Positions 42,100 to 50,264 are shown, numbered from the stretch's first letter. The stretch is 64,000 bases of DNA from Pseudarthrobacter sp. L1SW (GCF_020809045.1 NZ_CP078079.1:3162001-3226000); one strand, 5' to 3'. The notes: a model not told the origin generated them from the letters alone. Translations and numbers: made by a program.

Positions 42100-43344
42100 T
42101 TCAAGTGGTCGTTGCAACACGTCCTATGCTGCTGATTCTTCCAGTATTTGCTGGAGGGCTTGTGCGGGTGTTTTCCAGCCGAGGGTTTTGCGTAGGCGTC
42201 CGTTGAGTCCTGCGGCAGCGTAGTCGAGGTCTGCGCGGGTGACGGTGGTGAGGTCCATGCCTTTGGGGAAGTACTGTCGCAGGAGTCCGTTGGTGTTCTC
42301 GTTCGTGCCGCGTTGCCAGGGTGAGTGAGGATCGCAGAAGTAGACCTCGGCGCCGGTGGCAATCCTGACGCGTTCGTGAATGCCGACCATCTCAGCGCCT
42401 TGGTCCCAGGTCAGGGACCGGCGCAGCTGGGCCGGCAGGGTCGGAAGGGTTGCCTCGATGGCGGCCAGCACCTGCTCGCCGGTATGTCCGTTAGGCAGGT
42501 GCAGGAGCATCACGAAACGGCTGCTGCGTTCCACGAGGGTTCCGATCGCCCCGGCGCCAGGGGTACCGATGATCAGATCGCCCTCCCAGTGCCCGGGCAC
42601 TGCCCGGTCATCGGCTTCCGCGGGGCGTTCACTGATCAGCAACTCTTTCGGGACCCGGGGCCTTCGCATGCCCGCGCGCCGGTTTGGCTGCCGCACGGCC
42701 CGGCCGGTGCGCAGAGCAGCGGCGAGCTCGGCTCTCAGCCCGCCGCGGCCCTGGATGTAGATGCACTGATAGATAGTCTCCGGGCTGATGCGCATGCTTT
42801 CATCATCGGGGAAATCAATCCGTAACCGGGCACTGATCTGCTCCGGGGACAACCGTTCCCGCGCCGTCAGCATTCCGGCGACGTAAAGCGCCAGGGCCTC
42901 GTTGAAAGCCAGCTTCCGTGCCTTAGGCCTGCGCGCCAGCTTCTGCGCACGGTTCTGCGCCGAGGACGCCAGGTACGGACGGTTGCCCCCGTTCCGGATG
43001 TTCCTGCCCAGCTCCCTGCTGACAGTGGACGGGTTCCGGCCCAAACGCCGGCCGATCTCCCGCACGCCGCACCCGGCCGCCCGCCACACAGCGATCAACT
43101 CGCGCTCATCGAAGGACAGGAACCGCCCGCACGGGGGCTTCTTCGCAGGATCCACCCCACCATGCTGACGGACGATCAACCTGGCCGCAGACAGGGACAT
43201 ACCGGCCACCGCCGCCGCCACCTCATCAGATGCCCCAGAAGACCGCGCCTCCCAGAAAACCCGCACCACCGACTGCAACAGCTCAGGCCGACCAAAACCC
43301 ACAACAACACCCCAATCACTCAGGTGTTGCAACGACCCCTTGAA
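42100..43344 (-). mobile_element. IS30-family insertion sequence (1245 bp)
   Basis: The element is bounded by 21-bp inverted repeats that differ at one base. The left one is TTCAAGTGGTCGTTGCAACAC (42100-42120), and the right one (43324-43344) is the same in inverted orientation with G for T at position 7. One full-length transposase gene fills it. It landed in the loop of a palindromic repeat. A clear target duplication was not seen. Confidence 0.88.
42124..43332 (-). CDS. IS30-family transposase
   Basis: A 402-residue DDE transposase. An N-terminal helix-turn-helix (FDERELIAVWRAAGCGVREI, RLGRNPSTVSREL) recognises the terminal repeats. The catalytic Asp residues are in PGHWEGDLIIG and SLTWDQGAEM, and the Glu is in QRGTNENTNGLLRQYFPKG. 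The gene appears intact. The open frame begins with TTG inside the right terminal repeat, so a later start (for example GTG at 43302) is more likely. Confidence 0.92.
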   Translation of the reverse strand: MQHLSDWGVVVGFGRPELLQSVVRVFWEARSSGASDEVAAAVAGMSLSAARLIVRQHGGVDPAKKPPCGRFLSFDERELIAVWRAAGCGVREIGRRLGRNPSTVSRELGRNIRNGGNRPYLASSAQNRAQKLARRPKARKLAFNEALALYVAGMLTARERLSPEQISARLRIDFPDDESMRISPETIYQCIYIQGRGGLRAELAAALRTGRAVRQPNRRAGMRRPRVPKELLISERPAEADDRAVPGHWEGDLIIGTPGAGAIGTLVERSSRFVMLLHLPNGHTGEQVLAAIEATLPTLPAQLRRSLTWDQGAEMVGIHERVRIATGAEVYFCDPHSPWQRGTNENTNGLLRQYFPKGMDLTTVTRADLDYAAAGLNGRLRKTLGWKTPAQALQQILEESAA

Positions 43345-43412
43345 CCTGCCGGTGCTTATTAGGCGCTAAGTGACCCCGCGTTGGTAGCGAGGGGCCGTGT
43401 GCGGTGCTGTCG

Positions 43413-43799
43413 CTAGCCGAGGTCCGGGAGCCGGCGGTCCAGATACTTGCCGGTCAAGACCAGAACAGCGGTCAGCACCAGAACCGCCGCGAAATACGTG
43501 AGGGTCCCGGCCAGGCCGAAGCTGACACCCACCACGCCGCGCAGGATCAGGTACATGCCCAGCATCAGGATCACAAGCCCTGCCGCAATATGACCCACCC
43601 GCGTGCCTTTGGAAACCGACGTTCCGGGCGGGAACGAGGCCGCGTACTCGCGTGGCTGCCCGAATGCCGCCTCGCCGCTTTCCCCGCTCTCGGCCAAGTG
43701 GCTGCCGACTTCCTGCAGCGTGCTGCTGACCATATCTTCGCTGTGTTTCCGCTGGCGCAGCTCGTAGGCCAGGGACTTCAGGTATTCCTGTGACGACAT
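43413..43799 (-). CDS. HAAS-like two-helix membrane protein
   Basis: A 128-residue protein with a helical N-terminal domain (MSSQEYLKSLAYELRQRKHS) like the HAAS domain that pairs with PadR regulators. Two membrane helices follow (IAAGLVILMLGMYLILRGVV; LTYFAAVLVLTAVLVLTG). Its ATG follows the PadR stop with no gap (TAAATG). HAAS proteins are thought to pair with PadR as a sensor-repressor couple. This is family knowledge. Confidence 0.75.
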   Translation of the reverse strand: MSSQEYLKSLAYELRQRKHSEDMVSSTLQEVGSHLAESGESGEAAFGQPREYAASFPPGTSVSKGTRVGHIAAGLVILMLGMYLILRGVVGVSFGLAGTLTYFAAVLVLTAVLVLTGKYLDRRLPDLG

Positions 43800-44147
43800 T
43801 TAGTGAGCCTTCTTTTCCTCTAGCAGGTCCATGATGAGAACAGAGAACCGATTCCAGTCCCGGGCGGACTCGTGCAGCCGCTGCCGCCCTTCAGGGGTCA
43901 GGGAGTAGAACTTCTTTCCCGGCCCCGCGTCCCCTTCCCGCCATTCGGAGCTGACGAATCCGTCCGTCTCCAGGCGGTTCAGGGCCGGGTACAGCGTGCC
44001 GCCACTAAGCCCGTCAAACCCGGCGCCCCGCAGGACCTGTATCACCCGGTATCCGTACGCGTCATCGCTGCCGGCTATGGCCTGCAGGATGCAGGTGGGA
44101 AGCACGGCCCTCACCCAGTCGCTGGGCCACCGCTTGTCTGAACTCAT
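43800..44147 (-). CDS. PadR-family transcriptional regulator
   Basis: A 115-residue repressor with the PadR winged helix (LPTCILQAIAGSDDAYGYRV, GLSGGTLYPALNRLETDGFV) and a short C-terminal dimerisation helix. There is no ribosome site before the ATG, and a small palindrome, ACTAGATAGT, lies two bases upstream of the start. This points to a leaderless or short-leader transcript with autorepression. It probably controls the adjoining ABC/protease/peptide genes. Confidence 0.88.
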   Translation of the reverse strand: MSSDKRWPSDWVRAVLPTCILQAIAGSDDAYGYRVIQVLRGAGFDGLSGGTLYPALNRLETDGFVSSEWREGDAGPGKKFYSLTPEGRQRLHESARDWNRFSVLIMDLLEEKKAH

Positions 44148-44148
44148 A

Positions 44149-44158
44149 ACTAGATAGT
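44149..44158. promoter_or_regulatory. Candidate PadR operator
   Basis: ACTAGATAGT is a perfect inverted repeat (ACTA/TAGT) adjacent to the PadR start. A second CTAGAT lies 17 bp further at 44167-44172. It is inferred to be the repressor's own site. Confidence 0.35.
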
Positions 44159-44196
44159 GTCACAAGCTAGATTGCCAGGCAACTCAGTGCCGCACG

Positions 44197-44940
44197 TCAG
44201 ATCACATTCCGGCCCTGGTTCCGCCACGCGCCGATGGCCCCAGGAACAGCAATCCAGATCAGCGCGGATGACAGTGCCGCCCACCCGTTTCCGCCTTCCA
44301 CCAGGACGTTGGAGAGCGTGGCGGACTGCAGGAACGGTGTGGCCCGGCCCGCGAAAAGGCCGATAAGGGAATCAAAAATGAACGACTGGAAAAGAACGAA
44401 CACTATGGCCAGTGGCGTGGACAGAAGCGCCGAGGCCACCGCGGCGCCGGATACGGAGCCGATGACGCTAACACAGGCCAGCAGCCGGGCGCTCTGGGCA
44501 AGATCTCCCAGCACAAGGCCGTTACCTTGCAGAGCCGACACCACAGCGGCGACAGCCACTGCCACCAGGCTGATGCACAGCACAATTCCCAGCGCAAAGG
44601 ACGCGACGGCAAGGTACTTGGCCAGCAGCAGCGTTCCCCGGGCGGGTTGCAGCGTAAAAAACTTGATGACGTCCCGGTGCTGCCAGTCGGAGGTGATTCC
44701 CATAATCGCAATGATGGGTGCGCCTAGACCTGCCGGCAGCGCGAGTGCCGCCAGCATCAGGGATACATCGATTTGCTCGCCGCGGCCCGAGGACACGGCA
44801 ACAAATACACCCACAATCACGACGCCGACAGCGGCCATGGACAGCAGCAGCCACCGTGCGCTGCGGGTATCCACCAGCTTCCGCATCTCGACATAGACGG
44901 ACACTGTCAATAGCTGCGGTAAGGAATTGGCGATGGACAT
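44197..44940 (-). CDS. ABC-2 type permease, BcrB/immunity-like
   Basis: A 247-residue membrane protein with about six helices and an N-terminal cytoplasmic helix (LLTVSVYVEMRKLVDTRSAR), the pattern of single-subunit ABC-2 permeases such as BcrB and lantibiotic LanE/G. Its ATG is one base after the stop of the ATPase gene, so the two form one transporter. In the Trp-rich-peptide locus it probably removes the toxic peptide from the membrane. Drug export is the alternative. Gene boundaries are clear. Confidence 0.82.
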   Translation of the reverse strand: MSIANSLPQLLTVSVYVEMRKLVDTRSARWLLLSMAAVGVVIVGVFVAVSSGRGEQIDVSLMLAALALPAGLGAPIIAIMGITSDWQHRDVIKFFTLQPARGTLLLAKYLAVASFALGIVLCISLVAVAVAAVVSALQGNGLVLGDLAQSARLLACVSVIGSVSGAAVASALLSTPLAIVFVLFQSFIFDSLIGLFAGRATPFLQSATLSNVLVEGGNGWAALSSALIWIAVPGAIGAWRNQGRNVI

Positions 44941-44941
44941 C

Positions 44942-45859
44942 TTATCTGCTCTCCCTCTCGCGGGCCGCCGCAAACTCCGGCGACGTGAGTCCGCTGTAAT
45001 AGTCTTCCAGACTGGCTCCCGGCTTCCTGCGCAGGAGGCTGATGTGGACATGGTGGCGCCACATGCTTTCCCCCACCCGCTCAGGCGCCGCATCAACCAG
45101 GACTACAGCCCCGGAGTCGCCGCTGGCCCGCAGCCCCTTTATGCCGTCGGCCTCCAGGGCGAGCTCAACGCTCCGCAGATCCGGGCCCTGGACCTCCGTG
45201 ACGTCGGTCCGGGTGAGATCGTGGATGGTGGAGGTGCTGACAATGCGGCCCCTGTCGATGATGACCACGTTGTGGGCGTAGGTCTCGAGTTCGTTCAGCA
45301 AGTGGCTGGACACGAGCACCGAGCCGCCGTTCGCTGCGTAACCAGTGAGGAACGTTTTCAGCCACGACATGCCCTCGATGTCCAGTCCGTTGGCCGGCTC
45401 GTCCAGGACGAGGAATTTCGGCTCGCCCAGGAGTGCAATTGCCAGGCTGAGCCGCTGCCGCATGCCAAGCGAGAGGGACCTGACCTTCCTCCGGGAAACC
45501 TGTGAGAGTCCCACAGCAACCAGGACGGCGTCCACCCGGCTCTTCGGAAGCCGCATCATGATTGCTGGCAGCGCCACCGTCTCGCGGACCGACCTTCCCG
45601 GGTGGTGAGCGGACGGGTCGAGCAGGAACCCGGCCTCGATCCCCGGATTCTCCAGGTCCTTATACGCCATCCCGTCGAAGGTGATCGACCCTTCATCGGG
45701 GCGAACGAGGCCCGCAATCATCTTGAGGGTCGTGGACTTGCCGGAACCGTTCGGACCGATGAACCCGGTGACCGAGCCGGGCCGGCAACTGAAGCTGACG
45801 CCTTGCACGGCATGCACATCACCGTAGGATTTGGACACATTGCTAATAAGGAGAGTCAT
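44942..45859 (-). CDS. ABC transporter ATP-binding protein, BcrA-like
   Basis: A 305-residue ATPase with Walker A GPNGSGKS (near residue 40), signature LSLGMRQRLSLA, Walker B KFLVLDEPANGLD and the H-loop VSSHLLNE. The C-terminal 90 residues are the extension seen in BcrA/LanF ATPases that handle peptides. Its ATG overlaps the protease stop (ATGA) and its stop almost touches the permease start. The three genes are co-translated. Confidence 0.88.
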   Translation of the reverse strand: MTLLISNVSKSYGDVHAVQGVSFSCRPGSVTGFIGPNGSGKSTTLKMIAGLVRPDEGSITFDGMAYKDLENPGIEAGFLLDPSAHHPGRSVRETVALPAIMMRLPKSRVDAVLVAVGLSQVSRRKVRSLSLGMRQRLSLAIALLGEPKFLVLDEPANGLDIEGMSWLKTFLTGYAANGGSVLVSSHLLNELETYAHNVVIIDRGRIVSTSTIHDLTRTDVTEVQGPDLRSVELALEADGIKGLRASGDSGAVVLVDAAPERVGESMWRHHVHISLLRRKPGASLEDYYSGLTSPEFAAARERESR

Positions 45860-46593
45860 GGAACTTTCACCGGACCGATTTGTGACGTTTGTCTGATTGT
45901 TGACCTGGAGCAGAACAAAAACACCATCGCAAAGATGGTGATGTCCAGCGGAATATAGACCCAAGCGTACCCCGGGTGGTACATCAGGTCCGCCGTAACA
46001 AGCGCCGTGATATTCGCCAATGCATGATACAGGACTGCGGGCCAGAGCGATTCGAATTTAAACGCGAGAGCCAGCGCCAGGCAAGCGAAAACAAAACGGT
46101 CCACATACATGATGGAAAGCGTCGAGAAATGAAGGGCGGCAAAAGTAAGTGAACTGACTAAAACAACGGCCATCCGCCCTTTTAGTGAACTTTTCACGCC
46201 CAGAAGTAACGCCAGCGGCAGTCCGCGGAAAATGAGTTCCTCCAGCACCACGCTAATGGGGGCAGTGGCTGCCGCCAACGGATCGCCTTCGGCAAGCAAG
46301 ATGAGCAGGGCAAGTGCCAGCAGCATCACCACCGCAGCGGACAGCCACGCCCAGAGGCCTGTCAAGTCCGGACCCGCCACGGGAATCCGGAATGCCCGCA
46401 GGAGACTGAACCGTCGACTGGCGAGTGCAGGCAGCACCAGCAAACACGCTACGACGGTGAGGGAAACGGCCATGGACAGATCCTCACCAAGGACGTGTAC
46501 CGGCATCAGCTCATAGCTGAGGGCTATAACGAGTGTGACGCCGGCGTAGGCAAGGACGGCCCTGGTGACAGCATGCGTAATAAGTCTTTTCAT
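45856..46593 (-). CDS. CPBP (Abi/CAAX-like) intramembrane protease
   Basis: A 245-residue, roughly eight-helix membrane protein with all three CPBP motifs: EELIFRG (near 125), FAALHFS (near 155) and LYHALANIT (near 195). The conserved Glu and His residues coordinate zinc. CPBP proteins process prenylated or exported peptides and give immunity in several bacteriocin loci. It follows the Trp-rich peptide by 83 bp, including a hairpin, and overlaps the ATPase gene by four bases. Confidence 0.87.
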   Translation of the reverse strand: MKRLITHAVTRAVLAYAGVTLVIALSYELMPVHVLGEDLSMAVSLTVVACLLVLPALASRRFSLLRAFRIPVAGPDLTGLWAWLSAAVVMLLALALLILLAEGDPLAAATAPISVVLEELIFRGLPLALLLGVKSSLKGRMAVVLVSSLTFAALHFSTLSIMYVDRFVFACLALALAFKFESLWPAVLYHALANITALVTADLMYHPGYAWVYIPLDITIFAMVFLFCSRSTIRQTSQIGPVKVP

Positions 46594-46622
46594 GTCATAT
46601 TCCGGTTGATTGTCGGGGGCCG

Positions 46623-46665
46623 CAGCAGCTGGATGACGGTTGGCCTGACTGCCATCCAGCCGCTG
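46623..46665 (-). terminator. Hairpin between the Trp-rich peptide and CPBP genes
   Basis: CAGCAGCTGGATG (46623-46635) and CATCCAGCCGCTG (46653-46665) pair with one mismatch and a 17-base loop. In this position it could reduce read-through, giving more precursor than immunity protein. Confidence 0.5.
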
Positions 46666-46676
46666 GTCAAGCAGAC

Positions 46677-47153
46677 CTACCAGCCGAAGAAGTAGCGGCG
46701 CAGTTCAAGGTAGAAGTCCCACAGGGAGCCGCCGATGAACCAGCTGATCGTGTTACGGATCCAGCTTGCCAACCCGTTCCACCAGTTGATGAACGCATTC
46801 CAACCCCACCGGACGGCGTTTACCATTGCGTTCCAGATCCAAGGCGCCGCGGCCCGGATCCAGTTCAGCACGGGCCCGATATTAAGGCGCTTCTGTGCGT
46901 CAGCCGCGCCCTTGACCGCATCCGGCGTGGCTGACGAAGCCAGCGCAGGCGCGGACGGCAGCGTTACTACCGATGCACCCTGCGCCGATGCCGGCGCCAC
47001 AACGGACACGGACGCCGGCGAGGCTGAGACCGCCGCGGGTCCGGAAGCAACGCGGACAGCCGCAGGTGCGGACGCAAGAATCGCGCCCGCAAGCGCTACC
47101 GCCACACCCCTCTTTTTCCAATTCATACCTGAGCGGCTCTTAACCTGGCTCAT
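46677..47153 (-). CDS. Secreted Trp-rich peptide precursor, bacteriocin-like
   Basis: A 158-residue protein with no recognised family. Residues 1-30 are a Sec-type signal (WKKRGVAVALAGAILASAPA). Residues 31-88 are a low-complexity Ala/Ser/Val/Pro region, and residues 90-158 are a cationic, strongly amphipathic Trp-rich module. Eleven of the last 69 residues are Trp, several about seven apart (98, 105, 118, 125, 131, 138, 145). A tandem repeat is visible as WIWNAMVN and WGWNAFIN (105-112, 116-123). There are no cysteines. The ATG at 47153 has GGGGGAA eight bases upstream. Followed by a CPBP protease and an immunity-type ABC transporter, it resembles an Aureocin-like membrane-active peptide with leader. 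This is an inference. Confidence 0.68.
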   Translation of the reverse strand: MSQVKSRSGMNWKKRGVAVALAGAILASAPAAVRVASGPAAVSASPASVSVVAPASAQGASVVTLPSAPALASSATPDAVKGAADAQKRLNIGPVLNWIRAAAPWIWNAMVNAVRWGWNAFINWWNGLASWIRNTISWFIGGSLWDFYLELRRYFFGW

Positions 47154-47196
47154 GCAGTTCCCCCTTTTGATTGTGTTCACCTTGAACACGGCGCCA

Positions 47197-47226
47197 AATA
47201 TAAATCGGTGGAACAGTATAAGTCAA
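47197..47226 (-). promoter_or_regulatory. Promoter of the Trp-rich peptide gene
   Basis: On the minus strand TTGACT (47226-47221) and TATATT (47202-47197) are separated by 18 bp, a good housekeeping-type promoter, about 45 bp before the start codon. The surrounding DNA is clearly more AT-rich than the rest of the window. Confidence 0.6.
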
Positions 47227-47566
47227 ATAAGTTTAGTAACTCTACTTTCCGGCAATCCGGTCGCATCGGTTTTTTGGTGATATTCGGCATACTGGCGTCA
47301 AACTCCCGGTGTACTATCAGATTCTTTACATGAACAACAGTCATAGGGATTTGAGAGTGCGGGATCATTTCCCCATCGTCTTTGGCTTTCAGCTGGAATC
47401 CGCACCGTGCATTGCATGGGCGGGGACGCCGTCGCTTGAAGGACTGCCGTGGCGGGAAGGCGGAATTGGTGCGCCACCGCCGTCGTCCGTTATTTTCCCG
47501 GCCCCGTGGGTACGCCGCTGGTAGTGTTCCTGCATTCGGAACGGCACGCGAACGGGGTGATTTCTC
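47227..47566. other. AT-rich intergenic region, no recognised gene
   Basis: These 340 bp separate the peptide promoter from the histidine phosphatase. They are AT-rich at the left, then return to typical composition. A 71-residue open frame (47309-47524) has no ribosome site and no family resemblance. Confidence 0.5.
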
Positions 47567-48343
47567 TTGAACGACGACGGGCTGACAGAGGCTGTGCAGG
47601 AGGCGGGGGCGGTGGAGCTGCTGCTGATCCGCCACGGCGAGAGCGAGGGCAACGTTGCCGCCACCGAGGCCCGGGAGGCGGGGGCGGAGGTCATCGCCGT
47701 GCCGGCGCGTGACGCGGACGTGAACCTGTCCGATATTGGGCAGGAGCAGGCGAAAGCGCTGGGCGTGGCGCTGGCCCGGATCGCCGAGGAGTTCCGGCCG
47801 GACGCCGTGGTGTCCTCGCCCTACGCGCGTGCCCGGCAGACGGCGGAAATCGCCGTGGAGGTGGCTGGCTGGCCCGTGCGGGTGCGCACTGATGAGCGGC
47901 TGCGGGACCGCGAGCTGGGCATCCTGGACCGGCTCACCCGGCTGGGCGTGGAGCAGCGTTACCCGGAGGAGGTGGAACGCCGCGAGTGGCTGGGCAAGCT
48001 GTACTACCGGCCGCCAGGCGGTGAATCCTGGGCGGACGTAGCCCTCCGGCTGCGCTCCGTCCTGGCGGAGCTGAACAACCTGGGCACCGGGCACCGGGTG
48101 ATGCTCGTGTGCCACGACGCCGTGATCATGCTCTTCCGGTACGTGCTCGAAGGGCTGAGCGAAACAGAACTCCTGGACCTCGCAGCCACAACCTCGGTGC
48201 TGAATGCCTCCCTGACCCGGTATGTGCGGCCCTCCGGCGCCGGACCGTGGACGCTCGAGAGCTTCAATGTGGCGGACCACCTGACCGAGCAGGGCGTCAC
48301 CGTGACCGAACACGGCGGGGATACCAGTGTCCACCCGCGGTGA
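47567..48343 (+). CDS. Histidine phosphatase family protein
   Basis: A 258-residue phosphatase of the phosphoglycerate-mutase-like fold. The RHG motif LLLIRHGESEGN (residues 18-29) carries the catalytic His. VVSSPYARARQTAE gives the second Arg, and VMLVCHDAVIMLFR the second His. It removes phosphate from an unknown small metabolite or protein. The TTG start is supported by GGGGTGA. The next gene starts 17 bp before its stop. Confidence 0.85.
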   Translation: MNDDGLTEAVQEAGAVELLLIRHGESEGNVAATEAREAGAEVIAVPARDADVNLSDIGQEQAKALGVALARIAEEFRPDAVVSSPYARARQTAEIAVEVAGWPVRVRTDERLRDRELGILDRLTRLGVEQRYPEEVERREWLGKLYYRPPGGESWADVALRLRSVLAELNNLGTGHRVMLVCHDAVIMLFRYVLEGLSETELLDLAATTSVLNASLTRYVRPSGAGPWTLESFNVADHLTEQGVTVTEHGGDTSVHPR

Positions 48344-49274
48344 GGCGGCCGGGGCCGAGCGGGCCGGGGCCGAGCAGCCGACGTTGGTGACGCCGTCGCT
48401 CCTGCGCGATTGGCCGCTGCCCTCTCCGGGCGAGGACAAGTACTCCCGCGGATCGGTCTTGGTGGTGGGCGGAGCCCGGGCGACTCCCGGCGCCGCCCTG
48501 CTGGCCGGGGCAGCCGCTCTCCGGGCCGGCGCAGGGAAGCTCACCCTGGCGGTCTCGGAGTCCGTGGCCGTCCACGTGGGCGTCGCGCTGCCGGAGTGCG
48601 GGGCGGTGGGGCTGCCGGAAACCCCTGGCGGGTCCGTGACGGCCGAGGGCCTTGACCGTATTTCCACGTACCTGGACCGGGCAGATGCCGTGCTGGTGGG
48701 CCCGGGCCTCGATGACCTGGACCTGGCCGAGGAGCTGCTCCGGGCGCTGCTCGAGCGGGAGACAGGAGAAGGCGGGCCGAACGGCCCGGGAGGTCCCGCC
48801 GTCGTGCTGGATGCCTACGCCCTGGGCGCCCTGGTGAAGGTGGAGGACCTGATTGAGCCGTGGAAAGGCCGCCTGATCCTCACCCCCAACCCCAAGGAGG
48901 CCGAGGTCCTGCTTGGCCGCGACGTGAAGGACCTGGAGGCGAACGTGGCCGCGATTGCCGAACGCTACCGTGCCGTGGTCAGCTGCCAGGGCCTGATCGC
49001 GCGGCCGCCCGGAGATGCCCCGGAACAGCCGGAGCTCTGGAAAATCACCACAGGATACGGCGGGCTGGGGACCTCGGGCAGCGGGGATGTCCTGGCCGGT
49101 GCCATCGCCGGCCTCCGCGCCCGGGGCACCAGTGAAGCGCAGGCCGCATGCTGGGGGACCCACCTTCATGCGGCTGCAGCGGACAGGCTTGCCAGCCGGC
49201 TGGGACCGTTGGGCTTCCTGGCGCGCGAACTCGCGGATGAACTGCCCGCGCTGATGCTGGAGCTCAACACCTGA
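48327..49274 (+). CDS. nnrD: ADP-dependent NAD(P)H-hydrate dehydratase
   Basis: A 315-residue repair enzyme of the YjeF C-terminal/CARKD family. It converts damaged NAD(P)HX (S form) back to NAD(P)H with ADP. It has a ribokinase-like fold with SRGSVLVVGGARATPGAALL near residue 45, ILTPNPKEAEVLLG and GYGGLGTSGSGDVLAGAIAG, where the Asp is the catalytic base. The GTG start lies within the preceding phosphatase gene, overlapping by 17 bp. There is no epimerase (YjeF N) domain, which is encoded elsewhere in such genomes. Confidence 0.9.
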   Translation: MSTRGEAAGAERAGAEQPTLVTPSLLRDWPLPSPGEDKYSRGSVLVVGGARATPGAALLAGAAALRAGAGKLTLAVSESVAVHVGVALPECGAVGLPETPGGSVTAEGLDRISTYLDRADAVLVGPGLDDLDLAEELLRALLERETGEGGPNGPGGPAVVLDAYALGALVKVEDLIEPWKGRLILTPNPKEAEVLLGRDVKDLEANVAAIAERYRAVVSCQGLIARPPGDAPEQPELWKITTGYGGLGTSGSGDVLAGAIAGLRARGTSEAQAACWGTHLHAAAADRLASRLGPLGFLARELADELPALMLELNT

Positions 49275-49304
49275 CACCGCCTTAAAGGCCCGGACATAGG
49301 ACGA

Positions 49305-49324
49305 CCCCCGGCCGAAGCCGGGGG
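49305..49324 (+). terminator. Terminator after nnrD
   Basis: CCCCCGGC (49305-49312) and GCCGGGGG (49317-49324) form a perfect 8-bp stem with a CGAA tetraloop, 30 bp past the nnrD stop. Confidence 0.7.
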
Positions 49325-49452
49325 CCACCTTATCGGGAAGTTACGGGAGTAGGCTGCCGGTGCGCTTTAAGCGCTGTGGCGTGCGTACTTCGCGATCCGC
49401 CCAAAAGGCAGTCAGCAATTTGATACCCGACGTCCCGATTCTTGTGTTGACA

Positions 49453-49875
49453 CTAGGCGGCAATCTCTTGCTTTGCCCCCTTCGTCTCAATCTCGATCTT
49501 GCGCGGCTTGGCCTTCTCGGCGACAGGAATCCGCAGCGTCAGGACACCGGCGTCGTACGTAGCCTTCACATTGTCCGTGTCCAGGGTGTCCCCGAGGATC
49601 AGCTGACGGCTGAACACGCCGCGCGGCCGCTCGGAGGCGATCAACTCGGTATCCTTGCCCGCGGGCTCGGGGCGCTCGGCCCGTACCGTCAGGACATTCC
49701 GTTCCACATCCAGATCCACAGAATCCAGTGCGACACCGGGCAGATCAAAAGCGACTACAAATTCCTGGTCCTCCCGCCACGCGTCCATCGGCATCGCTGC
49801 CGGGCGCGCCGCCGTGCCGAGGACCTGCTGGGCCAGCCTGTCCAGCTCGCGGAACGGATCAGTTCGCATCAACAT
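49453..49875 (-). CDS. Hsp20/alpha-crystallin small heat-shock protein
   Basis: A 140-residue ATP-independent holdase. The alpha-crystallin domain covers residues 30-125 ([36 protein letters not shown]). The GVLTLRIP motif is the family hallmark. A short N-terminus ([20 protein letters not shown]) and tail (QEIAA) complete it. GAGGAGGG lies seven bases before the ATG. The promoter region is AT-rich with CAGCC/GGCTG near 49918-49938, but no HAIR/HspR site is visible. Confidence 0.93.
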   Translation of the reverse strand: MLMRTDPFRELDRLAQQVLGTAARPAAMPMDAWREDQEFVVAFDLPGVALDSVDLDVERNVLTVRAERPEPAGKDTELIASERPRGVFSRQLILGDTLDTDNVKATYDAGVLTLRIPVAEKAKPRKIEIETKGAKQEIAA

Positions 49876-50024
49876 GGCTTCCCTCCTCGTAAGAGACGGT
49901 CCAACACTTTTTGGTACCAGCCGATCTGTATTGGCTGATATAGATTTTTTATCACTGGAGAATCAGGTCTGCAAGGGGTTCAGGAGGGATTTTTAAGAGT
50001 TTTTCCGGCCTGCCCTGGACGCGG

Positions 50025-50061
50025 AAGAGGGGCCCTCTGCGGCAGGTAGAAGGCCCCTCTT
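50025..50061 (-). terminator. Terminator after the proline-rich gene
   Basis: AAGAGGGGCC (50025-50034) pairs with GGCCCCTCTT (50052-50061), a 10-bp stem placed 11 bp after the stop at 50073. Confidence 0.6.
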
Positions 50062-50072
50062 ATCCTGGTTTG

Positions 50073-50264
50073 TCAGCTCCGCGTGGGGTCCGGCCGGAGC
50101 GGCGCCGGGCCGGGGTCGGGCACCGGCAGCGGGCCCGGCGGTTCGGGTGCCGGGAACGGGTTGGGAGCCGGCGGGCCGGGGTGGCCGGGCTGGGTGGGAT
50201 CTGGCTGGTCCGGGCCTGGTTCCGGCGGAAACGGCTCGGGCTCGTGCACTGGCGGGATGGTCAT
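50073..50264 (-). CDS. Proline-rich small protein, 63 aa
   Basis: A 63-residue peptide made almost only of Pro, Glu, Asp and Gly, with repeats like EPFPPEPGPDQPDPTQ. The ATG has GAGGGGAA eight bases upstream, and a hairpin follows the stop. It has no hydrophobic stretch. It is probably a disordered cytosolic protein of unknown role. Strong composition bias means the coding call rests on the ribosome site and terminator. Confidence 0.55.
   Translation of the reverse strand: MTIPPVHEPEPFPPEPGPDQPDPTQPGHPGPPAPNPFPAPEPPGPLPVPDPGPAPLRPDPTRS

Noticed and set aside
42097-43347. Target-site duplication around IS30
   Set aside because: The bases next to the terminal repeats (GGA on the left, CCT on the right) do not form a direct repeat.
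47309-47524. 71-codon open frame between the peptide locus and histidine phosphatase
   Set aside because: No ribosome site, no recognised similarity and poor composition.
49876-49960. HspR/HAIR operator before Hsp20
   Set aside because: Only a short CAGCC/GGCTG inverted repeat is present; the CTTGAGT-N7-ACTCAAG pattern is absent.
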